Shown here piece by piece: positions 1-5,008 of a DNA stretch of 5,882 nt (positions within the stretch are counted from its first letter, which is position 1; each line of letters begins with the position of its first letter). The stretch comes from Actinomycetota bacterium (GTDB taxonomy: Bacteria > Actinomycetota > Actinomycetes > Streptosporangiales > Streptosporangiaceae). The stretch covers positions 1 to 5,882 of the forward strand of contig PLIQ01000068.1 of the NCBI GenBank assembly GCA_003140115.1, given 5' to 3'. The position numbers and the translations under genes were made by a program. Below the pieces are notes generated by a model. That model was not told the origin of the DNA. It saw nothing but the letters and a program-made list of their open reading frames with translations, and did no database searches.

Positions 1-642
1 GAACTGGTGCACCGGCATGAGCTCGACCGCCGTGACGCCGACCCGCAGCAGGTGCGCGATCACGGCCGGGTGCGCGAGGCCGGCGTAGGTGCCGCGCTGA
101 TGCGCCGGGATGTCGGGGTGGCGCAAGGTCAGCCCCCGGACGTGCGCCTCGTAGATGACCGTCTCGTGGTAAGGGATCTGCGGCGCCCGGTCGTGACCCC
201 AGTCGAAGAACGGGTTGATGACCACGTTCTTCGGCATGTGCGACGCGCTGTCCGCGGTGTTCCGCTTCCTGGGGTTACTGAACTGGTAGTCAAACAGCGA
301 CTCATCCCATTGGATGTCGCCCTCGATCGCCTTGCCGTACGGGTCGAGCAGCAGCTTGGAGTCATCGCAGCGCAGCCCGCGCGGCGGATCATAGGGACCG
401 TGCACACGGTAGCCGTACCGCTGCCCGGGTGCGATCCCGGGCAGGTAGGCGTGCCAGACAAACCCGTCGACCTCGGTCATCTCGACCCGTTCTTCGGTCA
501 GCGGGCCCCTGTCGTCGTTCTCGGGATCGGTGAACAGGCAGAGCTCGACGCGCTCGGCGATCTCGGAGAACAAGGCGAAGTTCGTCCCCCACCCGTCCCA
601 GGTCGCGCCAAGCGGATAGGGCGTTCCTGGCCAGGTACGCAT
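1..642 (-). CDS. glgX: Glycogen debranching enzyme GlgX (N-terminal part, runs off left edge)
   Basis: The minus-strand reading frame is open for 214 codons from the ATG at 642 to the window edge, so only the N-terminal part is present. Family members are usually about 700 residues. GlgX hydrolyses alpha-1,6 branches of glycogen limit dextrins in the cytoplasm. Residues 1-110 look like the N-terminal CBM48/isoamylase-N domain: the opening MRTWPGTPYPLGATWDGWGT is followed by NFALFSEIAERVELCLF, and RYGYRVHGPYDPPRGLR lies at 75-91. Residues 160 onward begin the GH13 catalytic barrel with ETVIYEAHVRGLT (160-172) and GVTAVELMPVHQF (202-214). The catalytic Asp/Glu residues would lie beyond the edge. 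The start is supported by AGGAGA at 657-652, nine bases upstream. The gene is codirectional with the sulfur operon but separated by 152 bp, so it probably has its own promoter. A TreX-type isoamylase is the main alternative. Confidence 0.93.
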   Translation of the reverse strand, partial: MRTWPGTPYPLGATWDGWGTNFALFSEIAERVELCLFTDPENDDRGPLTEERVEMTEVDGFVWHAYLPGIAPGQRYGYRVHGPYDPPRGLRCDDSKLLLDPYGKAIEGDIQWDESLFDYQFSNPRKRNTADSASHMPKNVVINPFFDWGHDRAPQIPYHETVIYEAHVRGLTLRHPDIPAHQRGTYAGLAHPAVIAHLLRVGVTAVELMPVHQF

Positions 643-695
643 TCGCCCCCTTCTCCTGCGGCAAGTCGGGTCGCCTTGATCAGCGGCCGACTCTA

Positions 696-715
696 CCGGG
701 TACGCGCATGCCCGG
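696..715 (-). other. Short inverted repeat in the glgX 5' region
   Basis: CCGGG (696-700) and CCCGG (711-715) form a 5-bp inverted repeat around a 10-base centre, 54 bp upstream of the glgX start. It could be an operator half-site pair or an mRNA hairpin in the glgX leader. I could not place a convincing promoter here: weak -10-like hexamers TAACGT (729-724) and TAGAGT (695-690) on the minus strand lack good -35 partners. In DNA this GC-rich such a short repeat may be chance. Confidence 0.2.
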
Positions 716-752
716 AGGGACGTACGTTACCGGATCGTTCTGCGGGTCTGGG

Positions 753-773
753 GTCCTCGGTAGTAGTGAGGAC
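753..773 (-). terminator. Possible hairpin terminator of the sulfur operon
   Basis: GTCCTC (753-758) and GAGGAC (768-773) form a perfect 6-bp stem with a 9-base loop, starting 21 bases past the stop codon of the last operon gene and upstream of glgX. There is no U-tract on the minus strand (the stem is followed by CCCAGACC), so it is not a canonical intrinsic terminator. Actinobacterial terminators often lack U-tracts, and the position is right, but the stem is short. Confidence 0.35.
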
Positions 774-794
774 TATCGGAAGGTTTACCCAGTT

Positions 795-1583
795 TTACGC
801 CGCAGCCTTCGCCAGCGTTCCCGCCTCCTGGTACCGATCCACCACCACGTCGGCCAGTTCCGGCGACGCGCCGAGCGCCGGTGAGATCGCAGCCGCCCCC
901 GCGGCCAGCGAGGCGTCCCGGATCCGGTCGGCGAACAGCCCGGGCGCGAGCAGGTAGCTGGCCACCAGTACCCGGCGGGCCCCGGCCCGGCGCAGCTCCG
1001 TTACCGCCTGCTCAGGCCTGGGGCCAGCGGCTGACGCGTACGCCGGGCGGACCGCGAACCAGCCGGCCCGGGCCTGCCACTGCGCGGCCAGGCGCGTGAT
1101 CGTGGCGTTCGCCTCCGGGTCGCTCGACCCAGCCGCCGCGAGGACGACGCCGGTGCGCCTGCGGGCTTCCAGCGCGGACGGGTCCGCCTCGGCCAAACGC
1201 CGCTCGAGCGCGCGGAGCAGCAGCGGATGCGGTCCGAGCGGCTCACCGTACGTGACTCGTGCCCCGGTACCTATCCGAGCCAGCACCCGGGGGAGATCGG
1301 TCTTGCTGTGGTAGGCCGCGGTGAGCAGCAGCGGCAGCACGGTGACCTGCGCCTCCGGCCCGAACGTCCGCATGACTTGCGGCACGGACGGCGCGGCGTG
1401 GCCCAGGTAGGCCACGCGCAGGTCCGGCACGCTCAGCCCGCGTTCGCGGGCCCGGCATGCGACCAGCGGCATGAGCTCATCGATGGCCGCCGCCGCGCGC
1501 GGGTCCACACTCCCGTGCGCCACGATGACAAGCGTCCGTTGCGGGAGGGTTCGTCCCCCGCGACGGCTGGCAGAATCAGGCAT
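795..1583 (-). CDS. sirB: CbiX/SirB-type sirohydrochlorin ferrochelatase
   Basis: This 262-aa cytoplasmic chelatase probably inserts Fe2+ into sirohydrochlorin to form siroheme, the cofactor of the sulfite reductase in the same operon. It has the two-repeat CbiX architecture. The N-terminal half carries TLVIVAHGS (17-25) with His23, and PLLLTAAYHSKTDLP (84-98) with His92, the two metal-handling histidines of the family. The C-terminal half repeats the fold (VVLAAAGSSDP at 146-156, ASYLLAPGLFADRI at 208-221) but has no histidine. The ATG at 1583 lies inside the end of cysH and overlaps it by 8 bp. There is no clear Shine-Dalgarno, which suggests reinitiation after the cysH stop. The frame stays open further upstream, but that stretch is the antisense-frame shadow of cysH. 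The mycobacterial order nirA-cysH-che1 supports the siroheme assignment. A cobaltochelatase role in cobalamin synthesis is less likely here. Confidence 0.9.
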   Translation of the reverse strand: MPDSASRRGGRTLPQRTLVIVAHGSVDPRAAAAIDELMPLVACRARERGLSVPDLRVAYLGHAAPSVPQVMRTFGPEAQVTVLPLLLTAAYHSKTDLPRVLARIGTGARVTYGEPLGPHPLLLRALERRLAEADPSALEARRRTGVVLAAAGSSDPEANATITRLAAQWQARAGWFAVRPAYASAAGPRPEQAVTELRRAGARRVLVASYLLAPGLFADRIRDASLAAGAAAISPALGASPELADVVVDRYQEAGTLAKAAA

Positions 1584-2307
1584 GGATGCCGCACTCGGTC
1601 TTGCCCGTCCCGGCCCAGCGCCCGCTGCGCGGGTCGGACCCGGGCTCGACCCGGATCGTGCAGGTCGCACAGCCGATCGAGGGGTAGCCGTCGTAGACCA
1701 ACGGATTGACCAGCACACCGTTGGTGGTGATGTAGTCGTCGACCTGCTTCTGGGTCCAGCTGACGATCGGGTTGACCTTGACCATCTCGCGCCGGTCGTC
1801 CCACTCGACCACCTGGCTCTGGCGCCGGTCACTGGTCTCGTCGCGGCGCACCCCGGTGATCCACGCGTCATAGTTGGTCAGCGCCCGCTCTAGCGGCTCT
1901 ACTTTGCGCAGGTAGCAGCACAGGTCCGGGTTGCGCCCGTAGAGCCGGGGGCCGAGCTCGGCATCCTGCTCCGCGACGGTGCGCGACGAGGTGACGTTGA
2001 CCAGGCGGATCGGGTACACCGCCTCCACCGCGTCCCGGGTGCCGATCGTCTCGGGGAAGTGGTAGCCGGTGTCGAGGAAGACCACGTCGATGCCGGGCCG
2101 GACCGCGGAGGCCAGGTGGATGATCACCGCGTCGGTCATGGACGAGGTAATGCAGATCCGGTCCCCGAAGGTGTCGGTGGCCCAGCGGATAACCTCTTCG
2201 GCCGGCGCGTCGGCGAGTGCCTCAGCAGCCTGTTCGGCGAGGGTTCGCATGAGCTCAGGGTCCTCCAGGCTGGTCTGCGCCAGGCCGCGCGATACGACGG
2301 GACTCAC
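1576..2307 (-). CDS. cysH: Adenylylsulfate (APS) reductase, 4Fe-4S CysH type
   Basis: A 243-aa thioredoxin-dependent reductase that converts adenosine 5'-phosphosulfate to sulfite and AMP in cysteine biosynthesis. Visible motifs are the PAPS-reductase nucleotide site region SSMTDAV (55-61), LDTGYHFPET (79-88), TGVRRDETSDR (151-161), the cluster ligands Cys130-Cys131 (DLCCYLRK) and Cys213/Cys216 (GCATC), and the C-terminal catalytic Cys239 in KTECGIH. The paired CC plus CxxC motif marks the Fe-S APS-specific subclass rather than the cluster-free PAPS enzymes of enteric bacteria. Length fits actinobacterial members. The start is GTG at 2307, chosen because AGGAG at 2319-2315 sits seven bases upstream. 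The GTG overlaps the TGA of the upstream zinc-ribbon gene (GTGA, 4 bp), which implies translational coupling. The 3' end overlaps the ferrochelatase gene by 8 bp. Confidence 0.96.
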   Translation of the reverse strand: MSPVVSRGLAQTSLEDPELMRTLAEQAAEALADAPAEEVIRWATDTFGDRICITSSMTDAVIIHLASAVRPGIDVVFLDTGYHFPETIGTRDAVEAVYPIRLVNVTSSRTVAEQDAELGPRLYGRNPDLCCYLRKVEPLERALTNYDAWITGVRRDETSDRRQSQVVEWDDRREMVKVNPIVSWTQKQVDDYITTNGVLVNPLVYDGYPSIGCATCTIRVEPGSDPRSGRWAGTGKTECGIHA

Positions 2308-2450
2308 AGCGTGACTCCTATTCCGGCAAAGCGTAGCTGGAAAGTCCTAGTGCAACTGCGGCAATGCCATTCACCGTCGGTTGCGCCCTGTGGTTCGAGG
2401 TCTTCCTCGCCACAGTAAGGGCAGTAAAACGGGACGGCCCGCGCGTTCAT
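2304..2450 (-). CDS. Small zinc-ribbon protein in the sulfite reductase operon
   Basis: A 48-aa protein beginning MNARAVPFYCPYCGEEDLEP and ending CRSCTRTFQLRFAGIGVTL. Two CxxC knuckles, Cys10/Cys13 (CPYC) and Cys30/Cys33 (CRSC), separated by 16 residues make a compact zinc ribbon. The spacing and the trailing C-x-x-C-x-R-T-F resemble the N-terminal zinc ribbon of InsA-type proteins, but no transposase is present. The ATG overlaps the sirA TGA (ATGA, 2447-2450) and its TGA overlaps the cysH GTG (GTGA, 2304-2307), so it is coupled on both sides. AGGAG at 2460-2456 lies five bases upstream of the start. From memory, streptomycetes carry a similarly sized hypothetical gene between their sulfite reductase and cysH. 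The function is unknown; candidate roles are binding one of the flanking Fe-S enzymes or sensing metal or redox state. Confidence 0.87.
   Translation of the reverse strand: MNARAVPFYCPYCGEEDLEPQGATDGEWHCRSCTRTFQLRFAGIGVTL
2315..2319 (-). promoter_or_regulatory. Shine-Dalgarno fixing the cysH GTG start
   Basis: AGGAG on the minus strand, seven bases before the GTG at 2307, lies inside the 3' end of the zinc-ribbon gene. It favours the GTG over the in-frame ATG at codon 20. Confidence 0.75.
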
Positions 2451-4132
2451 GTGAGCTCCTGTTCCGTCGCTCGCGCGGTCCAGGCAGCGAAACTCTCGTC
2501 CGGTTCGCGGCCTGCCTCGAACCGGCGCAGCACCCGCTCGACGTAGTCCGGCAGCTCCTCGGCCGTGGTCTTGAGCCCGCGCAGCTTGCGGCCGAAGCCG
2601 GAGCCGCTGCCGTCACCTCCGTTCAGGCTGCCGCCCAGGTGGATCTGGAAGCCCTCGACCTGGGTGCCATCCGGGCCGGTGACCAGCGATCCCTTCAGCC
2701 CGATGTCGGCCGTCTGGATCCGGGCGCAGGAGTTCGGACAGCCATTCACGTTGATCGTGACCGGCGTGGAGAATTCCGGCAGGCGCCGCTCGAGCTCGGC
2801 GATCAGGTCGGTGGCCCGGGCCTTGGTCTCCACGATCGCGAGCTTGCAGAACTCGATACCTGTGCACGCCATCGTGTGCCGGCGGAACGCGCTGGGCCGG
2901 GCGGGCAGGCCGGCCTGGTCCAGCTCGGCCACCAGCTCCTCGGTGCGCTCCGGCGGCACGTCGAGGATGACCATCTTCTGCTCGGTGGTGGTCCGCACCC
3001 GGCCGCTGCCGTAGGTGGCGGCCAGCTTGGCGATGACATCCAGCGCGTCGGCCGACAGGCGGCCCACCGTCGGCGCGAAGCCCACGTAGTAGTTGCCGTC
3101 CCGCTGCTGACGGACGCCCACATGGTCGCGGATCCCGTGCAGCGGCGCCGCCGGCGCGGGCCCGTCCGGTAGCGCGTGGCCGAGGTACTCCTTCTCCAGG
3201 ACCTCACGGAACCGCTCCGGGCCCCAGTCCGCGACCAGGAACTTGATCCTGGCCCGGTGCCGCAGCCGACGGTAGCCGTAGTCCCGGAACAACCCGGCCA
3301 CGCCGGCCCACACCTCGGGTACCTGGCCGGGTCGGACGAACGCACCCAGGCGGCGGCCGATCATCGGGTTGGTGGACAGGCCGCCGCCGACCCACAGGTC
3401 ATATCCGGTCTCTCCGGCCTCATTGATCACCCCGACGAACGCCACGTCGTTGATCTCGTGGATCGCGCACTGCGCCGCGCAGCCGCTGATCGAGGACTTG
3501 AACTTGCGTGGCAGGTTGGAGAACGCGGAGTCGCCGATGTACTGCTCCGCGATCGCGGCAATCTCTGGCGTGGCGTCGATGATCTCGTTCGCGTCCAAAC
3601 CGGCCAGCGGGCAGCCAAGCATCACGCGCGGTGTGTCTCCGCAGGCCTCCGTGGTGCTCAGGCCGACCGACTCCAGGGCGTCCCAGATCGCGGGCACGCT
3701 CTCGATCTCCACCCAGTGCAGCTGGATGTTCTGCCGGTCGGTGACGTCCGCGGTCCCGCGCGCGTACCGGCGAGAGACGTCCGCGATCGTGCTCAGCTGC
3801 CGGTTATCGAGCTGGCCGCCGTCGATCCGGATCCGCAGCATGAAGTAGCGGTCGTCAAGTTCCTCGGGCTCCAGCACCGCGGTCTTGCCGCCGTCGATGC
3901 CGGGGCGGCGCTGGGTGTACAGCCCGTACCAGCGGAACCGGCCGCGCAGATCGGCCGGGTCGATGGAGTCGAAGCCGTACTTGGAGTAGATGTCAAGGAT
4001 CCGCTGGCGGACGTTGAGCCCGTCGTCGTTCCTCTTGTTCTCTTCGTTCTTATTCAGCGGCTCGCGGTAGCCGAGGGCCCACTGGCCCTCGCCTCGCTTG
4101 CGTCCCGCCTTGGCCGCGGTGGCGACGGACAT
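2447..4132 (-). CDS. sirA: Ferredoxin-dependent assimilatory sulfite reductase (SirA/NirA)
   Basis: Reduces sulfite to sulfide with six electrons from ferredoxin, using siroheme coupled to a 4Fe-4S cluster. With the ATG at 4132 the protein has 561 residues, close to mycobacterial NirA. It begins with a basic stretch and GEGQWALGYREPLN (14-27), then LRGRFRWYGLYTQRR (62-76), TDRQNIQLHW (131-140) and PRKFKSSISGCAAQCA (208-223). The cluster/siroheme cysteines are Cys423 and Cys429 (CTGIEFC) and Cys465 and Cys469 (CPNSC). Tyr72 and Cys164 match the Tyr69-Cys161 pair that is covalently linked in Mycobacterium tuberculosis NirA and associated with sulfite rather than nitrite specificity. An in-frame ATG at 4198 would add 22 residues, but it has no Shine-Dalgarno, and AAGGAA sits eight bases before 4132. 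First large gene of the operon; overlaps the zinc-ribbon gene by 4 bp. Confidence 0.95.
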   Translation of the reverse strand: MSVATAAKAGRKRGEGQWALGYREPLNKNEENKRNDDGLNVRQRILDIYSKYGFDSIDPADLRGRFRWYGLYTQRRPGIDGGKTAVLEPEELDDRYFMLRIRIDGGQLDNRQLSTIADVSRRYARGTADVTDRQNIQLHWVEIESVPAIWDALESVGLSTTEACGDTPRVMLGCPLAGLDANEIIDATPEIAAIAEQYIGDSAFSNLPRKFKSSISGCAAQCAIHEINDVAFVGVINEAGETGYDLWVGGGLSTNPMIGRRLGAFVRPGQVPEVWAGVAGLFRDYGYRRLRHRARIKFLVADWGPERFREVLEKEYLGHALPDGPAPAAPLHGIRDHVGVRQQRDGNYYVGFAPTVGRLSADALDVIAKLAATYGSGRVRTTTEQKMVILDVPPERTEELVAELDQAGLPARPSAFRRHTMACTGIEFCKLAIVETKARATDLIAELERRLPEFSTPVTINVNGCPNSCARIQTADIGLKGSLVTGPDGTQVEGFQIHLGGSLNGGDGSGSGFGRKLRGLKTTAEELPDYVERVLRRFEAGREPDESFAAWTARATEQELT

Positions 4133-4140
4133 CGATGCGG

Positions 4141-4146
4141 TTCCTT
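4141..4146 (-). promoter_or_regulatory. Shine-Dalgarno selecting the 4132 start of sirA
   Basis: AAGGAA on the minus strand, eight bases before the ATG at 4132, decides the start against the in-frame ATG at 4198. Part of it (GGAACC, 4144-4139) is complementary, with one G-U pair, to GGTTCT at 4177-4172, so the site could be masked by a 6-bp stem in the leader RNA. Confidence 0.6.
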
Positions 4147-4248
4147 CATGCTTGGGGACGCGTGGGTCACGAGAACCTGGTCCCTGCTGGCCAGCCATGA
4201 TGGGCCGACGCGTTCACAAAGGTAAACGGCAGGAAGCACCCGGTATCG

Positions 4249-4274
4249 CGGGCGCGCCCGGTCAGTTATCCGGG
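4249..4274 (-). promoter_or_regulatory. Candidate competing hairpins between leader peptide and sirA
   Basis: Two overlapping foldable elements lie eight bases past the leader stop codon. CCCGG (4274-4270) can pair with CCGGG (4261-4257). CGGGCGCGCCCG (4260-4249) is a perfect 12-bp palindrome that can form a 4-bp stem with a CGCG loop. They share bases 4257-4260 and so exclude each other. A ribosome finishing at the leader stop would cover the first arm, while one stalled at Cys24 would not. There is no U-tract, so any control would be Rho-dependent or act on translation. The stems are short and GC content is high, so chance is possible. Confidence 0.35.
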
Positions 4275-4281
4275 GCGGCGA

Positions 4282-4368
4282 TCAACGGGTGTCGCGACAG
4301 ATGGCACTACGGATGCGCAAGAAATCGACGTGTCGACGGACGACGAGCAACGGGTCCGTAACAGTCAT
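4282..4368 (-). CDS. Cysteine-type leader peptide upstream of sirA
   Basis: A 28-codon minus-strand ORF from ATG 4368 to TGA 4282, beginning MTVTDPLLVV and followed by the core RRHVDFLRIRSAICR (11-25). The pattern of paired Arg, HVD, hydrophobic residues, S/A-A, hydrophobic, Cys-Arg near the C-terminus matches the short 'putative leader peptide' family found ahead of sulfur assimilation genes in streptomycetes and relatives. The single Cys codon (TGT, codon 24) is four sense codons from the stop. In mycobacteria, leaderless Cys-rich upstream ORFs ahead of sulfur operons act as cysteine-responsive attenuators; this is the likely analogue, though with only one Cys. No Shine-Dalgarno precedes the ATG, and a promoter-like element places the transcript start at or next to the A of ATG. 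It lies 149 bp upstream of the sirA start. Confidence 0.82.
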   Translation of the reverse strand: MTVTDPLLVVRRHVDFLRIRSAICRDTR

Positions 4369-4396
4369 TACAACAGGATCACATGTAACGGACCCG
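4351..4396. repeat. 12-bp inverted repeat spanning the operon promoter and leader start
   Basis: CGGGTCCGTAAC (4351-4362) and GTAACGGACCCG (4385-4396) are inverted copies matching at 11 of 12 positions, with nine perfect outer bases and a 22-bp gap. The arm centres are 34 bp apart, about three helical turns. One arm lies between the proposed -35 and -10, the other in leader codons 3-6. If the mRNA is leaderless, the upstream arm is not transcribed, so a DNA operator bound by a dimer or tetramer is more likely than an RNA hairpin. The regulator is unknown. Confidence 0.55.
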
Positions 4397-4404
4397 GCTG
4401 TCCA
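4375..4404 (-). promoter_or_regulatory. Candidate promoter for the leader peptide and sulfur operon
   Basis: TGGACA (4404-4399) matches the -35 consensus TTGACA at 5 of 6 positions. After an 18-base spacer comes GATCCT (4380-4375), a weak -10 that keeps the important A at the second and T at the last position. Six bases later is the A of the leader ATG (4368), so transcription from here would give a leaderless mRNA. The -10 is poor, so this remains a proposal. Confidence 0.42.
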
Positions 4405-4439
4405 GGAGGCGTCCAGCATGTGGACGGTGTGGATGCTCG

Positions 4440-4459
4440 CAGCGGACGCCATACCGCTG
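4440..4459 (-). terminator. Possible weak terminator hairpin after the wbl transcription unit
   Basis: CAGCGG (4440-4445) and CCGCTG (4454-4459) form a 6-bp stem with an 8-base loop, downstream of the 45-aa gene and upstream of the sulfur operon promoter. There is no U-tract. It is the best hairpin in the 4405-4512 gap, where nothing else is recognisable. Confidence 0.22.
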
Positions 4460-4512
4460 GCAACCGGGCCGCTCGGCAGGCTATTCCCGGGGCGGCCGAC
4501 GCCCGCTGGAGG

Positions 4513-4650
4513 TCAGCCCTGACGGATCCAGCTGAGCGCCGGCTCGGACCCGGAGGAAACCGATTCCGCCGGCGGCTGATGCTGGCAGTCGCACCAGGTG
4601 CCGCCAGGGCAGTCCTCGTGATGGCGCTTGCGACACGGTACGCAGATCAT
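4513..4650 (-). CDS. Small Cys/His-rich protein downstream of the wbl gene
   Basis: A 45-aa minus-strand ORF beginning MICVPCRKRHHEDCPGGTWC, followed by DCQHQPP and a Ser/Glu/Pro tail ending SWIRQG. Cys3, Cys6, Cys14, Cys20 and Cys22 with His10, His11 and His24 are packed into the first 24 residues: CxxC, HHxxC, then CxCxH. That density strongly suggests a metal-binding knuckle (zinc, or less likely an Fe-S cluster). The N-terminal pattern resembles small hypothetical proteins I recall from other actinomycetes, but I cannot name a family with certainty. The start is the only ATG; the Shine-Dalgarno is weak, so it may be expressed with the wbl gene whose stop is 44 bp upstream. Function unknown. 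The clustering of Cys/His makes a chance ORF unlikely. Confidence 0.7.
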   Translation of the reverse strand: MICVPCRKRHHEDCPGGTWCDCQHQPPAESVSSGSEPALSWIRQG

Positions 4651-4694
4651 GGTCCGAACGGCCGACGGCTTTCGTGTTCCAGAGCGCTCGACGC

Positions 4695-4994
4695 TCAGGC
4701 GGCGTTGGCGCGGCGCATGCGGCGGCGGCGCTCAGCCGAGCGCTCGTCCTCGTTCAGCCCACCCCACGTGCCGTACTTCTCCGGCCTCGACACGGCGTAG
4801 TTCAAGCATTCAAGCCGTACCGGGCAAGCAGCGCAGATCTCCTTCGCCTTGCGCTCCCTGATGTCCCGCTCCGGCTGGCGCTCACCGTCCGGACCGAAAA
4901 AGAGCAACAGGTCTTCGCCACGGCACGCTGCAGCATCCTGCCAACCCCAGTTAGGGCGGGGAAGCACAGCAGACTGCCGACGTACCTGAGACAT
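4695..4994 (-). CDS. WhiB-family (Wbl) Fe-S transcriptional regulator
   Basis: A 99-aa cytoplasmic regulator. Four conserved cysteines, Cys24 (AACRGED), Cys54 and Cys57 (CAAC) and Cys63 (LEC), in the arrangement C-x29-C-x2-C-x5-C, bind a 4Fe-4S cluster. The Wbl turn GTWGG is at 75-79, followed by LNEDERSAERRRRMRRANAA, the basic C-terminal tail used in DNA contact. Wbl proteins typically act with the sigma-A C-terminal region and respond to O2, NO or redox state. FFGPDGER (32-39) and the preceding WGWQDAAACRG recall the WhiB3/WhiD-like branch, but I do not assign a subfamily. The ATG at 4994 has an excellent Shine-Dalgarno. It faces a divergent plus-strand gene across a 404-bp gap and is followed by the 45-aa Cys-rich gene. 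Confidence 0.96.
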   Translation of the reverse strand: MSQVRRQSAVLPRPNWGWQDAAACRGEDLLLFFGPDGERQPERDIRERKAKEICAACPVRLECLNYAVSRPEKYGTWGGLNEDERSAERRRRMRRANAA

Positions 4995-5000
4995 GGATCA

Positions 5001-5008
5001 ATCACCTC
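5001..5008 (-). promoter_or_regulatory. Near-perfect Shine-Dalgarno of the wbl gene
   Basis: GAGGTGAT on the minus strand is eight bases complementary to the 16S rRNA 3' end, with six bases to the ATG at 4994. It fixes the start and predicts strong translation. Confidence 0.85.

Noticed and set aside
7..957. 316-codon plus-strand ORF
   Set aside because: It is antisense to glgX and the end of the ferrochelatase gene; the translation is Arg/Val/Pro-rich with no domain, as expected for a shadow in high-GC DNA.
1584..1871. N-terminal extension of the ferrochelatase to 358 aa
   Set aside because: The extra residues are an out-of-frame reading of cysH, low in complexity and rich in Arg/Ser/Thr; the chelatase domain begins only after the ATG at 1583.
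4187..4196. 10-bp palindrome GCTGGCCAGC upstream of sirA
   Set aside because: A short perfect palindrome without a spacer is expected by chance in GC-rich DNA, and it has no relation to the promoter or the ribosome site.
4133..4198. 22-residue N-terminal extension of sirA from the ATG at 4198
   Set aside because: No Shine-Dalgarno before 4198, while AAGGAA precedes 4132 at proper spacing; the 561-aa product agrees with NirA length, and the extension (GQQGPGSRDPRVPKHEG) has no family counterpart.
2381..4225. Long plus-strand ORFs (2381-3172 and 3176-4225)
   Set aside because: Both are antisense to sirA, which has full-length homology-type motifs; the antisense translations show only Arg/Gly/Val-rich shadow composition.
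4054..4239. 61-codon minus-strand ORF overlapping the sirA start, considered as a second leader peptide
   Set aside because: It lacks the leader-family pattern, runs far into sirA out of frame, and has no Shine-Dalgarno; the 4368-4282 ORF fits much better.
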